From positions 882,001 to 946,000 of the forward strand of contig NZ_AEUZ02000001.1 in assembly GCF_000188055.2 (NCBI RefSeq): a DNA stretch of 64,000 nt, read 5' to 3'. Made by a program: the position numbers and the translations under genes. This stretch comes from Streptococcus urinalis 2285-97. Lineage in GTDB: Bacteria; Bacillota; Bacilli; Lactobacillales; Streptococcaceae. Below are positions 1-9,714 of the stretch, in pieces. Numbering within the stretch: position 1 is the stretch's first letter; each line of letters opens with the position of its first letter. The notes beneath the pieces were generated by a model. That model made no database searches, was not told the origin of the DNA, and was given only the letters and a program-made list of their open reading frames with translations.

Positions 1-1
1 A

Positions 2-2416
2 GTTATGGTCGATGAGTATCAGGATAATAACCATACTCAAGAAAGATTATTAGAGCTATTATCAAATGGTCATAATCGCTTTATGGTAGGTGATATTAAA
101 CAATCAATTTATAGGTTTAGACAAGCAGATCCAGCTATTTTTAATGCTAAATTTCAAGACTATTTAAACCATCCCCAACATGGCAAACTAATTATTTTAA
201 AAGAAAATTTTAGAAGTCAAAATGAAGTGATTTCAGTAACAAATCAGGTGTTTAAACACTTAATGGATGTCCAAATAGGTGATATCGATTATGATGACAA
301 TCATTCTTTAAAAGCTGGAAGTGAAAGGCAATTAATTGCAAAACCAGAAAATAAAGCTCAGATTTTACTTTATGACAATAGTCTTCAAGATAATTCTGAA
401 TATAAAGAAGAATCAGCTAATCCTATAGATCCAGGTGAAGTTAAGATAATTGCCAAAGAAATTATCAGATTGCATAATCATGAGAATGTTGCATTTAATG
501 AAATCACCTTGTTAGTCTCCTCTAGAACAAGAAATGATAGTATAATTAGACTGTTTAATCAGTATGGCATTCCTTTAGCTGCTGATGGAGGAGAGCAAAA
601 TTACCTTCAGTCGGTTGAAGTAATGGTCATGCTTGAAACACTAAGAACAATTGATAATCCTTTGAATGATTATGCATTAATTGCTTTACTTCGTTCGCCA
701 ATGTTCTTTTTTGATGAAGATGATTTAGCTAGAATTTCTCTTCAAGGTAAAAAGGATAAGAAAAAAGAAAATTTCTATGAAAAACTAAAAAATGCCAAGG
801 CTCATTCAGGAGAACATCCTGAACTAATAACAGCTGACCTTTCACAAAAAATAGTTACTTTTGAAACCTATTTAGATAAATGGAGAACATTATCTAGAAA
901 TACAGCACTTTATGAATTAATTTGGACCATTTACAACGACCGATTTTATTTTGATTATGTTGGAGATAGCCCCAAAGCAGAACAAGCACAAGCTAATCTT
1001 TATGCATTAGCACTTAGGGCCAACCAATTTGAAAAGAATGGTTTTAGAGGTTTATCACGATTTATTAATATGATTGATCATATTATTGAAGCAGAAAATG
1101 ATTTAGCTTCTGTTGAAGCGGTTGTTCCAAAAGATGCAGTTAGTTTAATGACAATTCATAAATCAAAAGGGCTTGAATTTCCATATGTGTTTATTTTGAA
1201 TATTGACAAAAAATTTAGTTTCACTGATGTCAATGCTCAAGCAATATTAAGTCGAAAAAATGGAATTGGAATAAAGTACACTGCAGATTTTAAAGAAGCT
1301 CTACAAGAGACAATTCTTCCTAGTGTCCCTGTAGTATTAGAAACACTTCCTTATCAGGTCAATCGTGCTGAACTAAAATTAGCAACCCTATCAGAACAAA
1401 TGAGATTACTCTATGTTGCGATGACAAGAGCAGAAAAGAAACTTTATCTTGTTGGTAAAGCAAATCAAGATAAATGGGAAACTAAATTTCAGATGGAGTC
1501 TGAAAACCAAAAAATCCCTCTTATCGAGAGACAATCAATGTCAAGTTTTATGGAATGGTTATTAGCGATTGATCACATATTTAAAGATACCAAAGAATAT
1601 ATGGAGATCACTTATATTTCTGATCATGAGTTATCAGATGACAAAATAGGCCAGCTAAAACAAACTGATAAGATTAGAGCAAATGTAGTCTTAAAAGAGA
1701 GACAGAGTCAAGAGATTGTTGATGCCCTAAAACGACTTGAAGCTGTTCAAATCTTAAACAAGCAATATGAACCAGCTATCAATCAACCAGCTGTTAGAAC
1801 GCCAAGTCAAGTCAAGAAACTATACGAGCCAGTACAAGATACAGAAGGCGTTGATATTGAAAAGGACTCTTACTCAAAATCAAGACAATTTGAATTACCA
1901 AGTTTAGACAAAAGGTTAGATATCAAAGCGACACAAATCGGATCTAGTATTCATGAATTAATGCAAAGACTCCCACTAGAAGCTGAAATAACAGAATCTG
2001 TAATTGAAAAAACCATTGATGAGATGTTATTGCCAACTGAATTAAGGCGCCAAATAGATTCTAAAATGATATTTGATTTTTTCAATCATACAAAACTAGG
2101 TCAGTTGATGCTTTCTTATCCTGAAAATCTTTTTCGTGAAGCTCCTTTTGCAATGTTAAAAAAAGATGATATCAGTCATGAAGATTATGTCATTCGTGGA
2201 ATTATAGATGGTTATTTTGTTTTTGAAAATCAATTGATATTATTTGATTATAAGACAGATCACTATAAAAATACTTTAGATGTGGTAAAGCGGTATAAAG
2301 GTCAAATGTCACTTTATGCAGAAAGTCTTTTGAAAGCTTATCCTAATAGAGAAATTAAGTCATTTTTGATTTTATTGGGTGGTAAGCAAGTTGAAGTAGT
2401 TGAAGTAAATAACTAA
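2..2416 (+). CDS. rexA: ATP-dependent helicase/nuclease subunit A (RexA/AddA), 3' part
   Basis: This is the C-terminal ~804 residues of RexA/AddA; the N-terminal third lies before the window. RexAB is a helicase-nuclease that processes double-strand DNA ends for RecA-dependent repair, the Gram-positive counterpart of RecBCD. Visible UvrD-family motifs are DEYQD (motif II, start of window), GDIKQSIYRFRQADP (motif III), TIHKSKGLEF near 1155 (motif V) and LLYVAMTRAEKKL near 1408 (motif VI). The C-terminal nuclease motif FDYKTD lies at about 2242-2260, followed by a KRYKGQMSLYAES segment typical of the AddA nuclease. The reading frame is open from base 2 with no break. The gene ends at a TAA that sits in the shared terminator with the convergent metE-like relic. 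Confidence 0.96.
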   Translation, partial: VMVDEYQDNNHTQERLLELLSNGHNRFMVGDIKQSIYRFRQADPAIFNAKFQDYLNHPQHGKLIILKENFRSQNEVISVTNQVFKHLMDVQIGDIDYDDNHSLKAGSERQLIAKPENKAQILLYDNSLQDNSEYKEESANPIDPGEVKIIAKEIIRLHNHENVAFNEITLLVSSRTRNDSIIRLFNQYGIPLAADGGEQNYLQSVEVMVMLETLRTIDNPLNDYALIALLRSPMFFFDEDDLARISLQGKKDKKKENFYEKLKNAKAHSGEHPELITADLSQKIVTFETYLDKWRTLSRNTALYELIWTIYNDRFYFDYVGDSPKAEQAQANLYALALRANQFEKNGFRGLSRFINMIDHIIEAENDLASVEAVVPKDAVSLMTIHKSKGLEFPYVFILNIDKKFSFTDVNAQAILSRKNGIGIKYTADFKEALQETILPSVPVVLETLPYQVNRAELKLATLSEQMRLLYVAMTRAEKKLYLVGKANQDKWETKFQMESENQKIPLIERQSMSSFMEWLLAIDHIFKDTKEYMEITYISDHELSDDKIGQLKQTDKIRANVVLKERQSQEIVDALKRLEAVQILNKQYEPAINQPAVRTPSQVKKLYEPVQDTEGVDIEKDSYSKSRQFELPSLDKRLDIKATQIGSSIHELMQRLPLEAEITESVIEKTIDEMLLPTELRRQIDSKMIFDFFNHTKLGQLMLSYPENLFREAPFAMLKKDDISHEDYVIRGIIDGYFVFENQLILFDYKTDHYKNTLDVVKRYKGQMSLYAESLLKAYPNREIKSFLILLGGKQVEVVEVNN

Positions 2417-2445
2417 AAAAATTTAACAAATGTTAGATTTTTTTA
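2414..2445. terminator. Bidirectional terminator between rexA and metE-like relic
   Basis: An A-rich/T-rich hairpin (TTTAACA, short AA loop, TGTTAGA, flanked by A and T runs) overlaps the stop codons of both convergent genes, so it can serve both strands. Confidence 0.7.
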
Positions 2446-3591
2446 GTTATTCCAAAATTGATTTGCAATTTTCTGACATTGTTCGATTTTTTTCCATTGT
2501 TGATGAATTGCGAGTTCGTTACCAGAATCACAAGAAGCAAATCCACATTGATGTGATAAATAAAGTCGTTCTTTAGGTAAAATTTGACTTGCTTTTTCAA
2601 GTAGTTCATAGACTCGTTCTTCATTATCTAAATCAGTTGTTTTTGATGAGAGTAGCCCTAATACAACTTCAGCATCTTTATCTTTTAAACTAGATAGAGC
2701 AGAGATATCACCAGAAGTTTCGCTATCCCATTCTAAAAAGAAACGATCATAATGTTGATCTTTTAAAAACTTTTCAGCGATAGCTTCATATGTACCACCT
2801 GCTGCAGAACGGCTTTCGTAATTTCCACGACAATTGTGTGTCCAAACTTTTAAACCAAGAGAATGTGCATAATCAACGATTTGATTATTGATAGCAATAA
2901 ATTCATCTGCTAAATCTGCCAATTGGGTATTTCCTTCAGCAAAGAATGAATTTGGATTTGATTAATCAAAAAGTTCCCACAAACAATCATCAAATTGGAT
3001 GATTTTACCACCTATTTCAACATAGTCATCCAAAAACTCTTGGTAAGCATTGATTAGTCCGGCTTTCAACTCTTCATTTGTTTTGTAGACTTGATTTTCT
3101 CCTGCTAACTTATCAAAAATAGCAAGCTCTGTGTAAGCATGGGCGGGTCCCCAAACCGTTAGTTTTGTTTGAAAATCACCAGCTTCTTCTTTTAGAAGTC
3201 TATAAATATCTAGAAAATGATGATTTTTTCCAGAAAGTGGTTTTACAATACGAATTCCAATGTCTTTTCTGGTTTCATAGTGACTACCATCGTGATCTTT
3301 GAAGCTATAACCATGTTCAGCAATATAACGCTCAATACCGTCAAAGCCCCAAATAAAATCAAGATGCCACATTGATTTGGAATACTCACCATCTGTTAAA
3401 ACATCAATCCCATGGTCCTTTTCATCTTGAATAACTTTTTTGATATTTTTTGTTTCCGTTTCGTGATAACCATCAAAATAATCATAAAAAGGGTACTGAA
3501 TATCATCACGTTGCTCAATTTTTGTTTTGTAATTTAATAAATCTGCTGGTCTAAGTAGTGATCCTACTAATTGAAATCTAGAATGTGTCAT
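2443..3591 (-). pseudogene. Cobalamin-independent methionine synthase-like protein (MetE C-terminal family), interrupted by an in-frame TAA
   Basis: On the minus strand the frame is conserved across 383 codons but carries a TAA at 2962-2964 (codon 210). The first part reads MTHSRFQLVGSLLRP... to ...CLWELFD; after the stop, SNPNSFFAEGNTQLADLAD continues without loss of frame. The family is the single-domain methionine synthase II group (B. subtilis YxjG/YxjH type, ~375 aa), which transfers a methyl group to homocysteine. Candidate zinc ligands HNC (HNCRGNYES) and CGFASC both lie after the stop, so the truncated product should be inactive. A good ribosome site (AGAGG) precedes the ATG at 3591. 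The perfect remainder suggests a recent mutation. A sequencing error is the alternative. Confidence 0.88.
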
Positions 3592-3691
3592 AATGTCTAC
3601 CTCTTTTTCCTAATAAAACTATGGTAACGGAAAATAGGAAAAATGAAAAATAGTTATTTATTTAGTCTTGATTATAGCTATTGACTATATC

Positions 3692-3720
3692 AAAAAAAGA
3701 TGAATCAAAAGATTCATCTT
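3692..3720 (-). terminator. Terminator of the minus-strand 119-codon relic
   Basis: Perfect 10-bp stem AAGATGAATC / GATTCATCTT with an AAAA loop. The A-run at its left edge is a U-run in minus-strand RNA. It overlaps the end of the gene at 3719-4078. Confidence 0.8.
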
Positions 3721-4078
3721 AAAGAATAAATGTTTCTATTGAAATGGAGTGATCATTGTATTTTTGAATAAGAATATCAGAAACGTCCTCATAGAGTGTT
3801 TGTATTTCCTTTCTCTTTTCAGGAAATTCAGAACCGATATAATGAAATTGACTCTCAATAGTTAAAAATAATTCGTGAAAAAGTTAGTTCATGACAGTCA
3901 ACTTGTTAACTAACACCTGATCATCAGCTATAAATGACGGTGGGTTTTGATCATCAATAACATAGTCACCTATTTCTTTTAGTGGGAAAGTACCATATTC
4001 TAAACAAAGTTCGTAGTTCATATTTTCCTTCGTTTTCTCTGTTTTTATCTTAGGATACCATAAATGTGTTACATTCAC
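3719..4078 (-). pseudogene. Small cytosolic protein of unknown function (119 codons) interrupted by an in-frame TAA
   Basis: Reading leftwards from the ATG at 4078, the frame gives 64 residues (MNVTHLWYPKIK... to ...NKLTVMN), a TAA at 3884-3886, then continues in the same frame as LFHELFLTIESQFHYIG... to ...ISIETFIL and a TAA at 3719-3721. The natural end coincides with a terminator hairpin, which argues that the full 119 codons were once one gene. No signal peptide or membrane segment is visible. I do not recognise the family. The ribosome site before the start is weak (AAGTG). It lies just downstream of nothing on its strand, so it was probably monocistronic. Confidence 0.65.
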
Positions 4079-4121
4079 TTTTAATTTGATTATTGTGAAT
4101 AAATAGACAAGCCAATCATTT

Positions 4122-4149
4122 GAGATTATAAAACGATAGAGGATATAAT
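4122..4149 (+). promoter_or_regulatory. trhO promoter
   Basis: TTGAGA (4122-4127), 16-bp spacer, TATAAT (4144-4149), about 35 bp before the trhO start. Confidence 0.75.
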
Positions 4150-4183
4150 AAAGTGTTAAATTATATCAATGCGAGGAGAAAAT

Positions 4184-5170
4184 ATGTCTGACAAGATTAG
4201 AGTATTACTTTACTACAAATATGTAGCTATTGAAAATGCTGAAGAATATGCAAAAAAACACCTTGAATTTTGTAAATCAATTGGCTTAAAAGGTAGAATT
4301 TTAATAGCTGATGAAGGGATTAATGGAACAGTCTCTGGTGATTATGAAACAACGCAAAAATATATGGATTGGGTTCATAGTGATGATCGTTTTGCTGATT
4401 TATGGTTCAAGATAGATGAAGAAGAAGAACAAGCTTTCAAGAAAATGTTTGTTCGTTACAAAAAAGAAATTGTTCATTTAGGTCTTGAAGATAATGACTT
4501 TGACCAAGATATCAATCCTTTGGAAACTACTGGCGAATATTTAAGTCCAAAACAGTTTAAAGAAGCATTACTTGATGACAATACTGTTGTATTAGATACA
4601 CGTAATGACTACGAATATGATTTGGGACATTTTAGAGGAGCAATCAGACCAGATATTCGTAACTTCCGTGAATTACCTCAATGGGTTCGTGATAACAAAG
4701 AAAAATTTATGGAAAAACGTGTGGTTGTTTATTGTACAGGTGGTGTACGCTGTGAGAAATTTTCTGGCTGGATGGTTCGTGAAGGCTTTAAAGATGTTGG
4801 TCAATTACATGGCGGAATCGCAACTTACGGTAAAGACCCAGAAGTTCAAGGCGACTTATGGGATGGTGCTATGTATGTTTTTGATGAGAGAATCGCAGTT
4901 CCGATTAATCATGTAGAGCCAACCGTTATTGCGCGTGATTACTTTGATGGTCAACCATGCGAACGCTATGTGAATTGTGCAAATCCGTTTTGTAACAAAC
5001 AAATTTTTGCATCAGAAGAAAATGAAGCAAAATACTTACGTGGTTGCTCACCTGAATGTCGCGCTCATGAAAAAAACCGTTATGTTGCTGAGCACGGTTT
5101 AACTAGACAAGAATGGTCAGATCGTTTGGAAGCCATTGGAGAATATTTACCAGAATCTGTAATGGCTTAA
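4184..5170 (+). CDS. trhO: tRNA uridine(34) hydroxylase, rhodanese family (TrhO/YceA)
   Basis: A 328-residue protein matching the TrhO/YceA family, which carries out prephenate-independent, O2-dependent hydroxylation of wobble uridine in tRNA. Domain order is an N-terminal acylphosphatase-like region (residues 1-95, with [15 protein letters not shown]), a rhodanese domain (about 120-215) with the active loop [12 protein letters not shown] (Cys184, Cys190), and a C-terminal Cys-rich part ([18 protein letters not shown]) that probably binds zinc. I start at 4184 rather than the upstream ATG at 4169 because GAGGAG (4173-4178) is the ribosome site and would lie inside the longer version. It has its own promoter and terminator. 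Confidence 0.95.
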   Translation: MSDKIRVLLYYKYVAIENAEEYAKKHLEFCKSIGLKGRILIADEGINGTVSGDYETTQKYMDWVHSDDRFADLWFKIDEEEEQAFKKMFVRYKKEIVHLGLEDNDFDQDINPLETTGEYLSPKQFKEALLDDNTVVLDTRNDYEYDLGHFRGAIRPDIRNFRELPQWVRDNKEKFMEKRVVVYCTGGVRCEKFSGWMVREGFKDVGQLHGGIATYGKDPEVQGDLWDGAMYVFDERIAVPINHVEPTVIARDYFDGQPCERYVNCANPFCNKQIFASEENEAKYLRGCSPECRAHEKNRYVAEHGLTRQEWSDRLEAIGEYLPESVMA

Positions 5171-5203
5171 AAAAAGAAATCCCATTTGGGATTTCTTTTT
5201 TTT
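5171..5203. terminator. Terminator between trhO and the DUF3042 gene
   Basis: Perfect stem AAAAAGAAATCCC / GGGATTTCTTTTT with loop ATTT; flanking A and T runs allow use on both strands by these convergent genes. Confidence 0.9.
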
Positions 5204-5214
5204 ATTGATTTTTC

Positions 5215-5391
5215 TTAGCGAGCAACACGACGACGAGCAGCTTTTTTGCGATTTTCTTCAACAAATGCAGCTTTTTCTTCTTCTGGTTCAATAATAGTCT
5301 TTTTAACAGCAAATACTGCACCAGCCACTGTTGCTGCTGTAGCAACAACACCTGTAACTAAACCTTTTGCAAATTGAAATTTTTTACTCAT
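5215..5391 (-). CDS. DUF3042 family small membrane-associated protein
   Basis: A 58-residue protein beginning MSKKFQFAKGLVTG and containing one hydrophobic, Gly/Ala/Val-rich segment (residues 9-29), followed by an acidic stretch (EPEEEK) and a very basic tail (RKKAARRRVAR). This layout matches the DUF3042 family of lactic acid bacteria, whose function is unknown. The start at 5391 is chosen because GGGGA (5399-5403) is a ribosome site at the right distance; the in-frame GTG at 5406 would lie within that site. The single helix with a cationic C-terminus suggests membrane association with the tail in the cytoplasm (inference). Confidence 0.85.
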   Translation of the reverse strand: MSKKFQFAKGLVTGVVATAATVAGAVFAVKKTIIEPEEEKAAFVEENRKKAARRRVAR

Positions 5392-5444
5392 ATTTTGTTT
5401 CCCCACTTCATTGAAAATTGAGCATAAGTATGGTTAGAAATTCT

Positions 5445-5471
5445 TTGTCTTCTATACACTTATGTTATAAT
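5445..5471 (+). promoter_or_regulatory. miaA promoter (extended -10)
   Basis: TATAAT (5466-5471) preceded by TGT (extended -10), with a possible TTGTCT -35 at 5445-5450 and a short 15-bp spacer. Confidence 0.55.
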
Positions 5472-5556
5472 ATATGGTAACTAAATTTAAGTTAAATAGC
5501 AAGTGAAAACGTTCTTAGTCATTTATATCATAAGGAAGGAAAGTTCATTATAAAAA

Positions 5557-6438
5557 ATGCAAAAAATTATTGTTATTGTTGGTCCAACAGCAATAGGCAA
5601 GAGTGATTTAGGTATTAAACTAGCAAAAATCTATAATGGTGAAATTATTTCTGGTGATAGTCAGCAAGTATATCGTCAGTTAGATATTGGTACTGCCAAA
5701 GTTACAAAACAAGAACAAGAAGAGATTAAACATCATTTAATAGATGTCAGAGATGTTACTGATAGTTATTCTGCATTTGATTTTGTTCAAGAGGCCCAAA
5801 AGGCTATAAGTGAAATTGCTGAAAAATCTAAATTACCAATTATTGTTGGAGGCACGGGTCTATATATTCAAAGTCTCATTGAAGGCTATCATCTAGGCGG
5901 TCAAGTTGATCAAAAAAAAGTTTTATCATTGAGAGCAGAATTAGAACAGCTAGATAACGAGGACATAAAATCAATTTTAGAAGAAAAAAAGATTGTCATT
6001 GATCAGTACAATAAGAGACGATCTATCAGAGCAATTGAAATAGAAACTTTTGGGAAAAAGCTTGAGAATGATCACCCAAATTATGATGTCTTATTAATTG
6101 GACTTAACGATGATCGTCAGACTATTTATGATAGAATTAATAGACGCGTTGATAATATGATAAAAAATGGCATTTTAGATGAAGCTAGATACCTCTATGA
6201 TTATTATCCAGAAGTTCAAGCAACACGTGCGATTGGTTATAAAGAATTTTTCCCCTATTTTTCAGGAGAAATCACTCTTTTTGATGCTAGTGAAAAATTA
6301 AAACAAAACACGAGAAGATTTGCAAAAAGACAGTTAACATGGTTCAAAAATAGAATGGATGTCACTTTTTTTGATATTTCCAAACCTGAAAGTCAATTTG
6401 AAATCAAAGAATTAATTGAAAATTTCATACAATCTTAA
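5557..6438 (+). CDS. miaA: tRNA dimethylallyltransferase (MiaA)
   Basis: A 293-residue enzyme that transfers a dimethylallyl group to N6 of A37 in tRNAs reading UNN codons. The P-loop [11 protein letters not shown] (residues 9-19), [21 protein letters not shown] (28-48, given here in part: [10 protein letters not shown]), the GGTGLY motif and the [11 protein letters not shown] segment near the C-terminus are all present. The ATG at 5557 is the only start: an in-frame TAA lies at 5551. The ribosome site AAGGAAGG (5532-5539) sits unusually far (about 16 nt) from the ATG. Its substrate dimethylallyl-PP comes from the mevalonate pathway genes at the right end of the window. Confidence 0.96.
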   Translation: MQKIIVIVGPTAIGKSDLGIKLAKIYNGEIISGDSQQVYRQLDIGTAKVTKQEQEEIKHHLIDVRDVTDSYSAFDFVQEAQKAISEIAEKSKLPIIVGGTGLYIQSLIEGYHLGGQVDQKKVLSLRAELEQLDNEDIKSILEEKKIVIDQYNKRRSIRAIEIETFGKKLENDHPNYDVLLIGLNDDRQTIYDRINRRVDNMIKNGILDEARYLYDYYPEVQATRAIGYKEFFPYFSGEITLFDASEKLKQNTRRFAKRQLTWFKNRMDVTFFDISKPESQFEIKELIENFIQS

Positions 6439-6475
6439 AATCTAAAGAAAGAATATATCTAATTAGTGGCACATA

Positions 6476-6484
6476 TGCTATAAT
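6476..6484 (+). promoter_or_regulatory. pepT promoter (extended -10)
   Basis: TGCTATAAT, an extended -10 element, 28 bp before the pepT start; no clear -35. Confidence 0.6.
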
Positions 6485-6511
6485 AATAATGAAAAATAGT
6501 AAGGGGTTAAA

Positions 6512-7738
6512 ATGACATACGAAAATTTATTAAGTCGTTTTTTGACTTATGTCAAAATAAATACACGGAGTAATCCGGAAAGCCAAACGACACCAACGAC
6601 TCAAAGTCAAGTTGATTTTGCCTTAAAAACATTGAAACCAGAATTAGAAGCCATTGGTTTAACAGATATCCACTATCTAGAAAGTAATGGTTATCTTGTT
6701 GCTACATTGCCAGCAAATGACCAAAGTTTCACCAAAAAAATTGGTTTTATCTCTCACATGGACACAGCCGATTTTAATGCAGAAAATGTTAATCCACAAG
6801 TTATCGAAAATTATGATGGAAAAGCTATTTCACTTGGTGAATCAGGTTTTGAACTATCGCCAAAAGAATTTCCAAACCTAAATCATTACTTGGGACAAAC
6901 TTTGATTACAACGGATGGAACAACTTTGCTTGGTTCAGATGATAAATCAGGTATTGCTGAGATTATTACAGCGGTAGAATACCTTTCAAAACATCCTGAA
7001 ATAAAACATGGTGACATTCGAGTTGGTTTTGGTCCAGATGAAGAAATTGGAATTGGTGCTGATAAATTTGATGTAACCGATTTTGACGTTGATTTTGCTT
7101 ATACTGTTGACGGTGGCCCGCTTGGAGAATTACAGTACGAAACTTTCAGTGCTGCAGAACTAAAAGTTGACTTCATAGGCAGAAATGTTCACCCAGGAAC
7201 AGCTAAAGATCAAATGATTAATGCCTTGCAATTGGCTATTGACTTTCATAATCAATTACCTGAAAATGATAGACCTGAAAAAACGGATGGTTATCAAGGA
7301 TTTTATCACCTACACGGGATGTCTGGAACAGTAGAAACAGCTCAAAGTGTCTATATTATTCGTGATTTTGAAGATACTAATTTCCAAGAACGTAAAGATA
7401 AAGTTCAAGAAATTGCCAAAACTCTTAACCAAGCGTATGGTGAAGAACGAGTGATTGTAACTTTGAAAGATCAATATTATAATATGAAAAAAGTCATTGA
7501 AAAAGATATGACACCAATTAATATTGCTAAGTCTGTCATGGAATCTCTTGATATTAAACCTATTATCGAACCAATTCGTGGTGGTACTGATGGCTCAAAA
7601 ATATCATTTATGGGGATTCCAACACCAAATATTTTTGCAGGTGGTGAAAATATGCACGGTCGATTCGAATATGTGAGCCTTGAGACAATGGAAAAAGCAG
7701 TTGATGTCATTATTGGAATCAGCTCATATCAAGCTTGA
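6512..7738 (+). CDS. pepT: Peptidase T (tripeptide aminopeptidase)
   Basis: A 408-residue M20-family zinc aminopeptidase that removes the N-terminal residue from tripeptides in the cytoplasm. Metal-site signatures are SHMDTADF (His82, Asp84), GSDDKSG (Asp143 or 144), GPDEEIG (Glu177/178) and a C-terminal GRFEYVS segment with HGRFE. The internal dimerisation domain lies between about residues 205 and 330. Length equals the usual 405-413 aa. The ribosome site AAGGGG lies 8 nt before the ATG. Confidence 0.96.
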   Translation: MTYENLLSRFLTYVKINTRSNPESQTTPTTQSQVDFALKTLKPELEAIGLTDIHYLESNGYLVATLPANDQSFTKKIGFISHMDTADFNAENVNPQVIENYDGKAISLGESGFELSPKEFPNLNHYLGQTLITTDGTTLLGSDDKSGIAEIITAVEYLSKHPEIKHGDIRVGFGPDEEIGIGADKFDVTDFDVDFAYTVDGGPLGELQYETFSAAELKVDFIGRNVHPGTAKDQMINALQLAIDFHNQLPENDRPEKTDGYQGFYHLHGMSGTVETAQSVYIIRDFEDTNFQERKDKVQEIAKTLNQAYGEERVIVTLKDQYYNMKKVIEKDMTPINIAKSVMESLDIKPIIEPIRGGTDGSKISFMGIPTPNIFAGGENMHGRFEYVSLETMEKAVDVIIGISSYQA

Positions 7739-7763
7739 GCTATTTGTCTAAGGAGGTTATCGT

Positions 7764-8240
7764 TTGATAAAATTATTTGGTAAAATTAGATATCACTGGC
7801 AACCTGAATTATCATGGTTAATTGTATATTGGTCAATAACGATTGCACCTATTTTTATTGGACTTTCACTGTTATATGAAAGAACAGAAATTCCTAGTCA
7901 AGTATTTGTTCTATTTGCCATATTTATTATTTTAGTTGGAATTGGAATACATCGATACTTTATTATTGAAGAAAATGGCAAATTAAGAGTTGTTTCTCTA
8001 AAACTATTTGGTCCAAGACGGATTGAGATTTCTAAAATAAAAAAAATAGAAGTTACAAAGTCAAGTGTCATTATTATTTTACCTGAAAAAAAATACACTT
8101 ACTATATGAGAAAATGGCCTAAAAAATATTTTTTAGATGCAATAGCAATTAATCCTTATTTTAAAGGTGAAGTAGAATTAACGGATAATCTTACTAAACT
8201 TGATTATTTTGAAACTTACCAACAAGAAAAAAACACTTAA
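7764..8240 (+). CDS. EbsA-like membrane protein
   Basis: A 158-residue protein with two N-terminal membrane segments (about residues 17-37 and 47-64) and a cytoplasmic PH-like C-terminal part beginning near IIEENGKLRVVSLKLFG. It resembles the EbsA family of streptococci and enterococci, whose role is not settled; enterococcal ebsA lies in a locus affecting aggregation substance. Translation probably starts at TTG 7764, since AGGAGG (7751-7756) is perfectly spaced and no ATG is nearby. The last four bases overlap the convergent ferredoxin gene. Confidence 0.75.
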   Translation: MIKLFGKIRYHWQPELSWLIVYWSITIAPIFIGLSLLYERTEIPSQVFVLFAIFIILVGIGIHRYFIIEENGKLRVVSLKLFGPRRIEISKIKKIEVTKSSVIIILPEKKYTYYMRKWPKKYFLDAIAINPYFKGEVELTDNLTKLDYFETYQQEKNT

Positions 8241-8434
8241 TCAATAATAAGTGCTTTAGTTGGGCAAGATTTTACAGCTAAAAGAGCATCTTTGTCTTGA
8301 TCAGATACAATCATACTTTTTTCGTCTGACTGAGAAAATTTAACGATACCTTCATCGTCATAATCAAAGATGGATGAATAGGTCTGACAGAGACCACATG
8401 CGATACATTTTTCAGGTATAAGTGATATTTTCAT
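8237..8434 (-). CDS. fer: Single-cluster [4Fe-4S] ferredoxin
   Basis: A 65-residue acidic protein with cluster ligands CIACGLC (Cys10, 13, 16) and a distant SCPTKA cysteine (Cys57), the pattern of a monocluster [4Fe-4S] ferredoxin. It is a small cytosolic electron carrier; a natural partner in this window is the ferredoxin/NADP reductase at 38197-39210 (inference). It lies on the minus strand and overlaps the ebsA-like gene by 4 bp at the 3' ends. The upstream ribosome site is weak (AGAG). Confidence 0.93.
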   Translation of the reverse strand: MKISLIPEKCIACGLCQTYSSIFDYDDEGIVKFSQSDEKSMIVSDQDKDALLAVKSCPTKALIID

Positions 8435-8481
8435 ATCTCTATTTTAATACTAACATCTATATTTAACAAGGGGGAAAGAGC

Positions 8482-8997
8482 ATGGCAAAAAAACCATGGG
8501 AAGAAAAAATTGTAGACGATACAAGAGAGAGCAGAACACAAAAAAATAGAGGTCCATTAATCAGTACACCATGGTTAACTGCTTTGTTAAGTGCTTTCTT
8601 TGTTATCTTAGTTGTGGCCTTATTTGTTGTATTTTATACATCAAACAGGGGTGCTAACAAAGAAACCGAAACTTCTGGATTTTATGGTGCTTCATCAAGT
8701 AAAGTTTCAAATTCTAAAAAAGCGTCTAATTCAAAATCAAAAACAAAATCATCTGTTAAAGAATCAAGTACAAGTTCTTCATCAGTAGCTTCTTCAGCTT
8801 CATCTTCAAGTACTGAAACATCTACCAGTTCTTCATCAGGAAATGGTCAAACCATTACCGTTCAATCTGGTGAAGGTGCAGCATCAATTGCTGCTCGAGC
8901 AGGTATTTCTGTGAGTCAACTTGAGTCACTAAATCCTGACCATATGACACAAGGTTACTGGTATGCTAATCCAGGTGATCAAGTTTACATTAATTAA
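8482..8997 (+). CDS. Membrane-anchored LysM-domain protein
   Basis: A 171-residue protein with a cytoplasmic N-terminus, one membrane helix (about residues 32-53), a long low-complexity Ser/Lys/Thr linker (about 65-118) and a C-terminal LysM domain (about 121-170: TITVQSGEGAASIAARAGIS...). The orientation should place LysM outside, bound to peptidoglycan across the Ser-rich spacer. It precedes cmk by 15 nt, the usual streptococcal arrangement, and has a strong ribosome site (GGGGGAAAG-like). Exact function unknown; a role in cell envelope or division is plausible. Confidence 0.88.
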   Translation: MAKKPWEEKIVDDTRESRTQKNRGPLISTPWLTALLSAFFVILVVALFVVFYTSNRGANKETETSGFYGASSSKVSNSKKASNSKSKTKSSVKESSTSSSSVASSASSSSTETSTSSSSGNGQTITVQSGEGAASIAARAGISVSQLESLNPDHMTQGYWYANPGDQVYIN

Positions 8998-9012
8998 TTT
9001 TGAAAGGTTGTC

Positions 9013-9699
9013 ATGAGAAATATAACTATTGCAATTGACGGACCGGCTTCAAGTGGAAAAAGTACTGTAGCCAAGATTATCGCTAGAAATCTTGGCTACA
9101 CTTATTTAGACACTGGAGCTATGTATCGTTCAGCCACTTATCTAGCATTAGAAAATAATATTAATCCGGAAAATATTTCTAAACTTTTAGAGTTATTAGC
9201 AGATAATCCTATAAGATTTGGAAAGACAGAAGATGGTCAGCAAAAAGTTTTTGTTGGCGATAAAGAGGTAACTGATACCATTCGACAACCTGAAATAACA
9301 AATAATGTTTCTTGGGTTTCCGCATTACCTGAAGTGAGAGAAGAATTAGTATCTCAACAAAGAAGGATTGCAAAAGAAGGTTCTATTATTATGGATGGTA
9401 GAGATATCGGAACTGTTGTATTACCAGATGCTGAATTAAAAATATTCTTAGTTGCATCTGTTGAAGAAAGGGCTCAAAGAAGATATAAAGAAAATCTTTC
9501 TAAAGGGATCACTACTGACTTTGATACATTAAAAGATGAAATTGCAACTAGAGATTACAAAGATAGTCATAGAGAAGTTTCTCCTTTGAAAGCGGCTGAT
9601 GATGCTATTCTATTTGATACTACCGGAGTAGATATTGATGGTGTTGTCCAATTTATTCAAGAAAAAGCAGAAAAAAAGATTGACATGAAAAATAAGTAG
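9013..9699 (+). CDS. cmk: Cytidylate kinase
   Basis: A 228-residue kinase phosphorylating CMP and dCMP. The P-loop GPASSGKST (residues 9-17), the YLDTGAMYR motif (30-38), DGRDIGTVV (about 129-137) and EERAQRR (lid) are all typical. Length matches bacterial Cmk. The gene follows the LysM gene in the same transcription unit, and its last codons contain the -35 region of the infC promoter. Confidence 0.97.
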   Translation: MRNITIAIDGPASSGKSTVAKIIARNLGYTYLDTGAMYRSATYLALENNINPENISKLLELLADNPIRFGKTEDGQQKVFVGDKEVTDTIRQPEITNNVSWVSALPEVREELVSQQRRIAKEGSIIMDGRDIGTVVLPDAELKIFLVASVEERAQRRYKENLSKGITTDFDTLKDEIATRDYKDSHREVSPLKAADDAILFDTTGVDIDGVVQFIQEKAEKKIDMKNK

Positions 9700-9708
9700 T
9701 GTTATACT
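9680..9708 (+). promoter_or_regulatory. infC-rpmI-rplT promoter
   Basis: Consensus-quality promoter: TTGACA (9680-9685), 17-bp spacer, TATACT (9703-9708). The -35 lies within the cmk coding region. Transcription should begin near 9715. Confidence 0.9.
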
Positions 9709-9714
9709 ATTCTT

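Noticed and set aside
4605..4916. 103-codon frame inside trhO
   Set aside because: Out-of-frame shadow of the rhodanese domain; no independent start signal.
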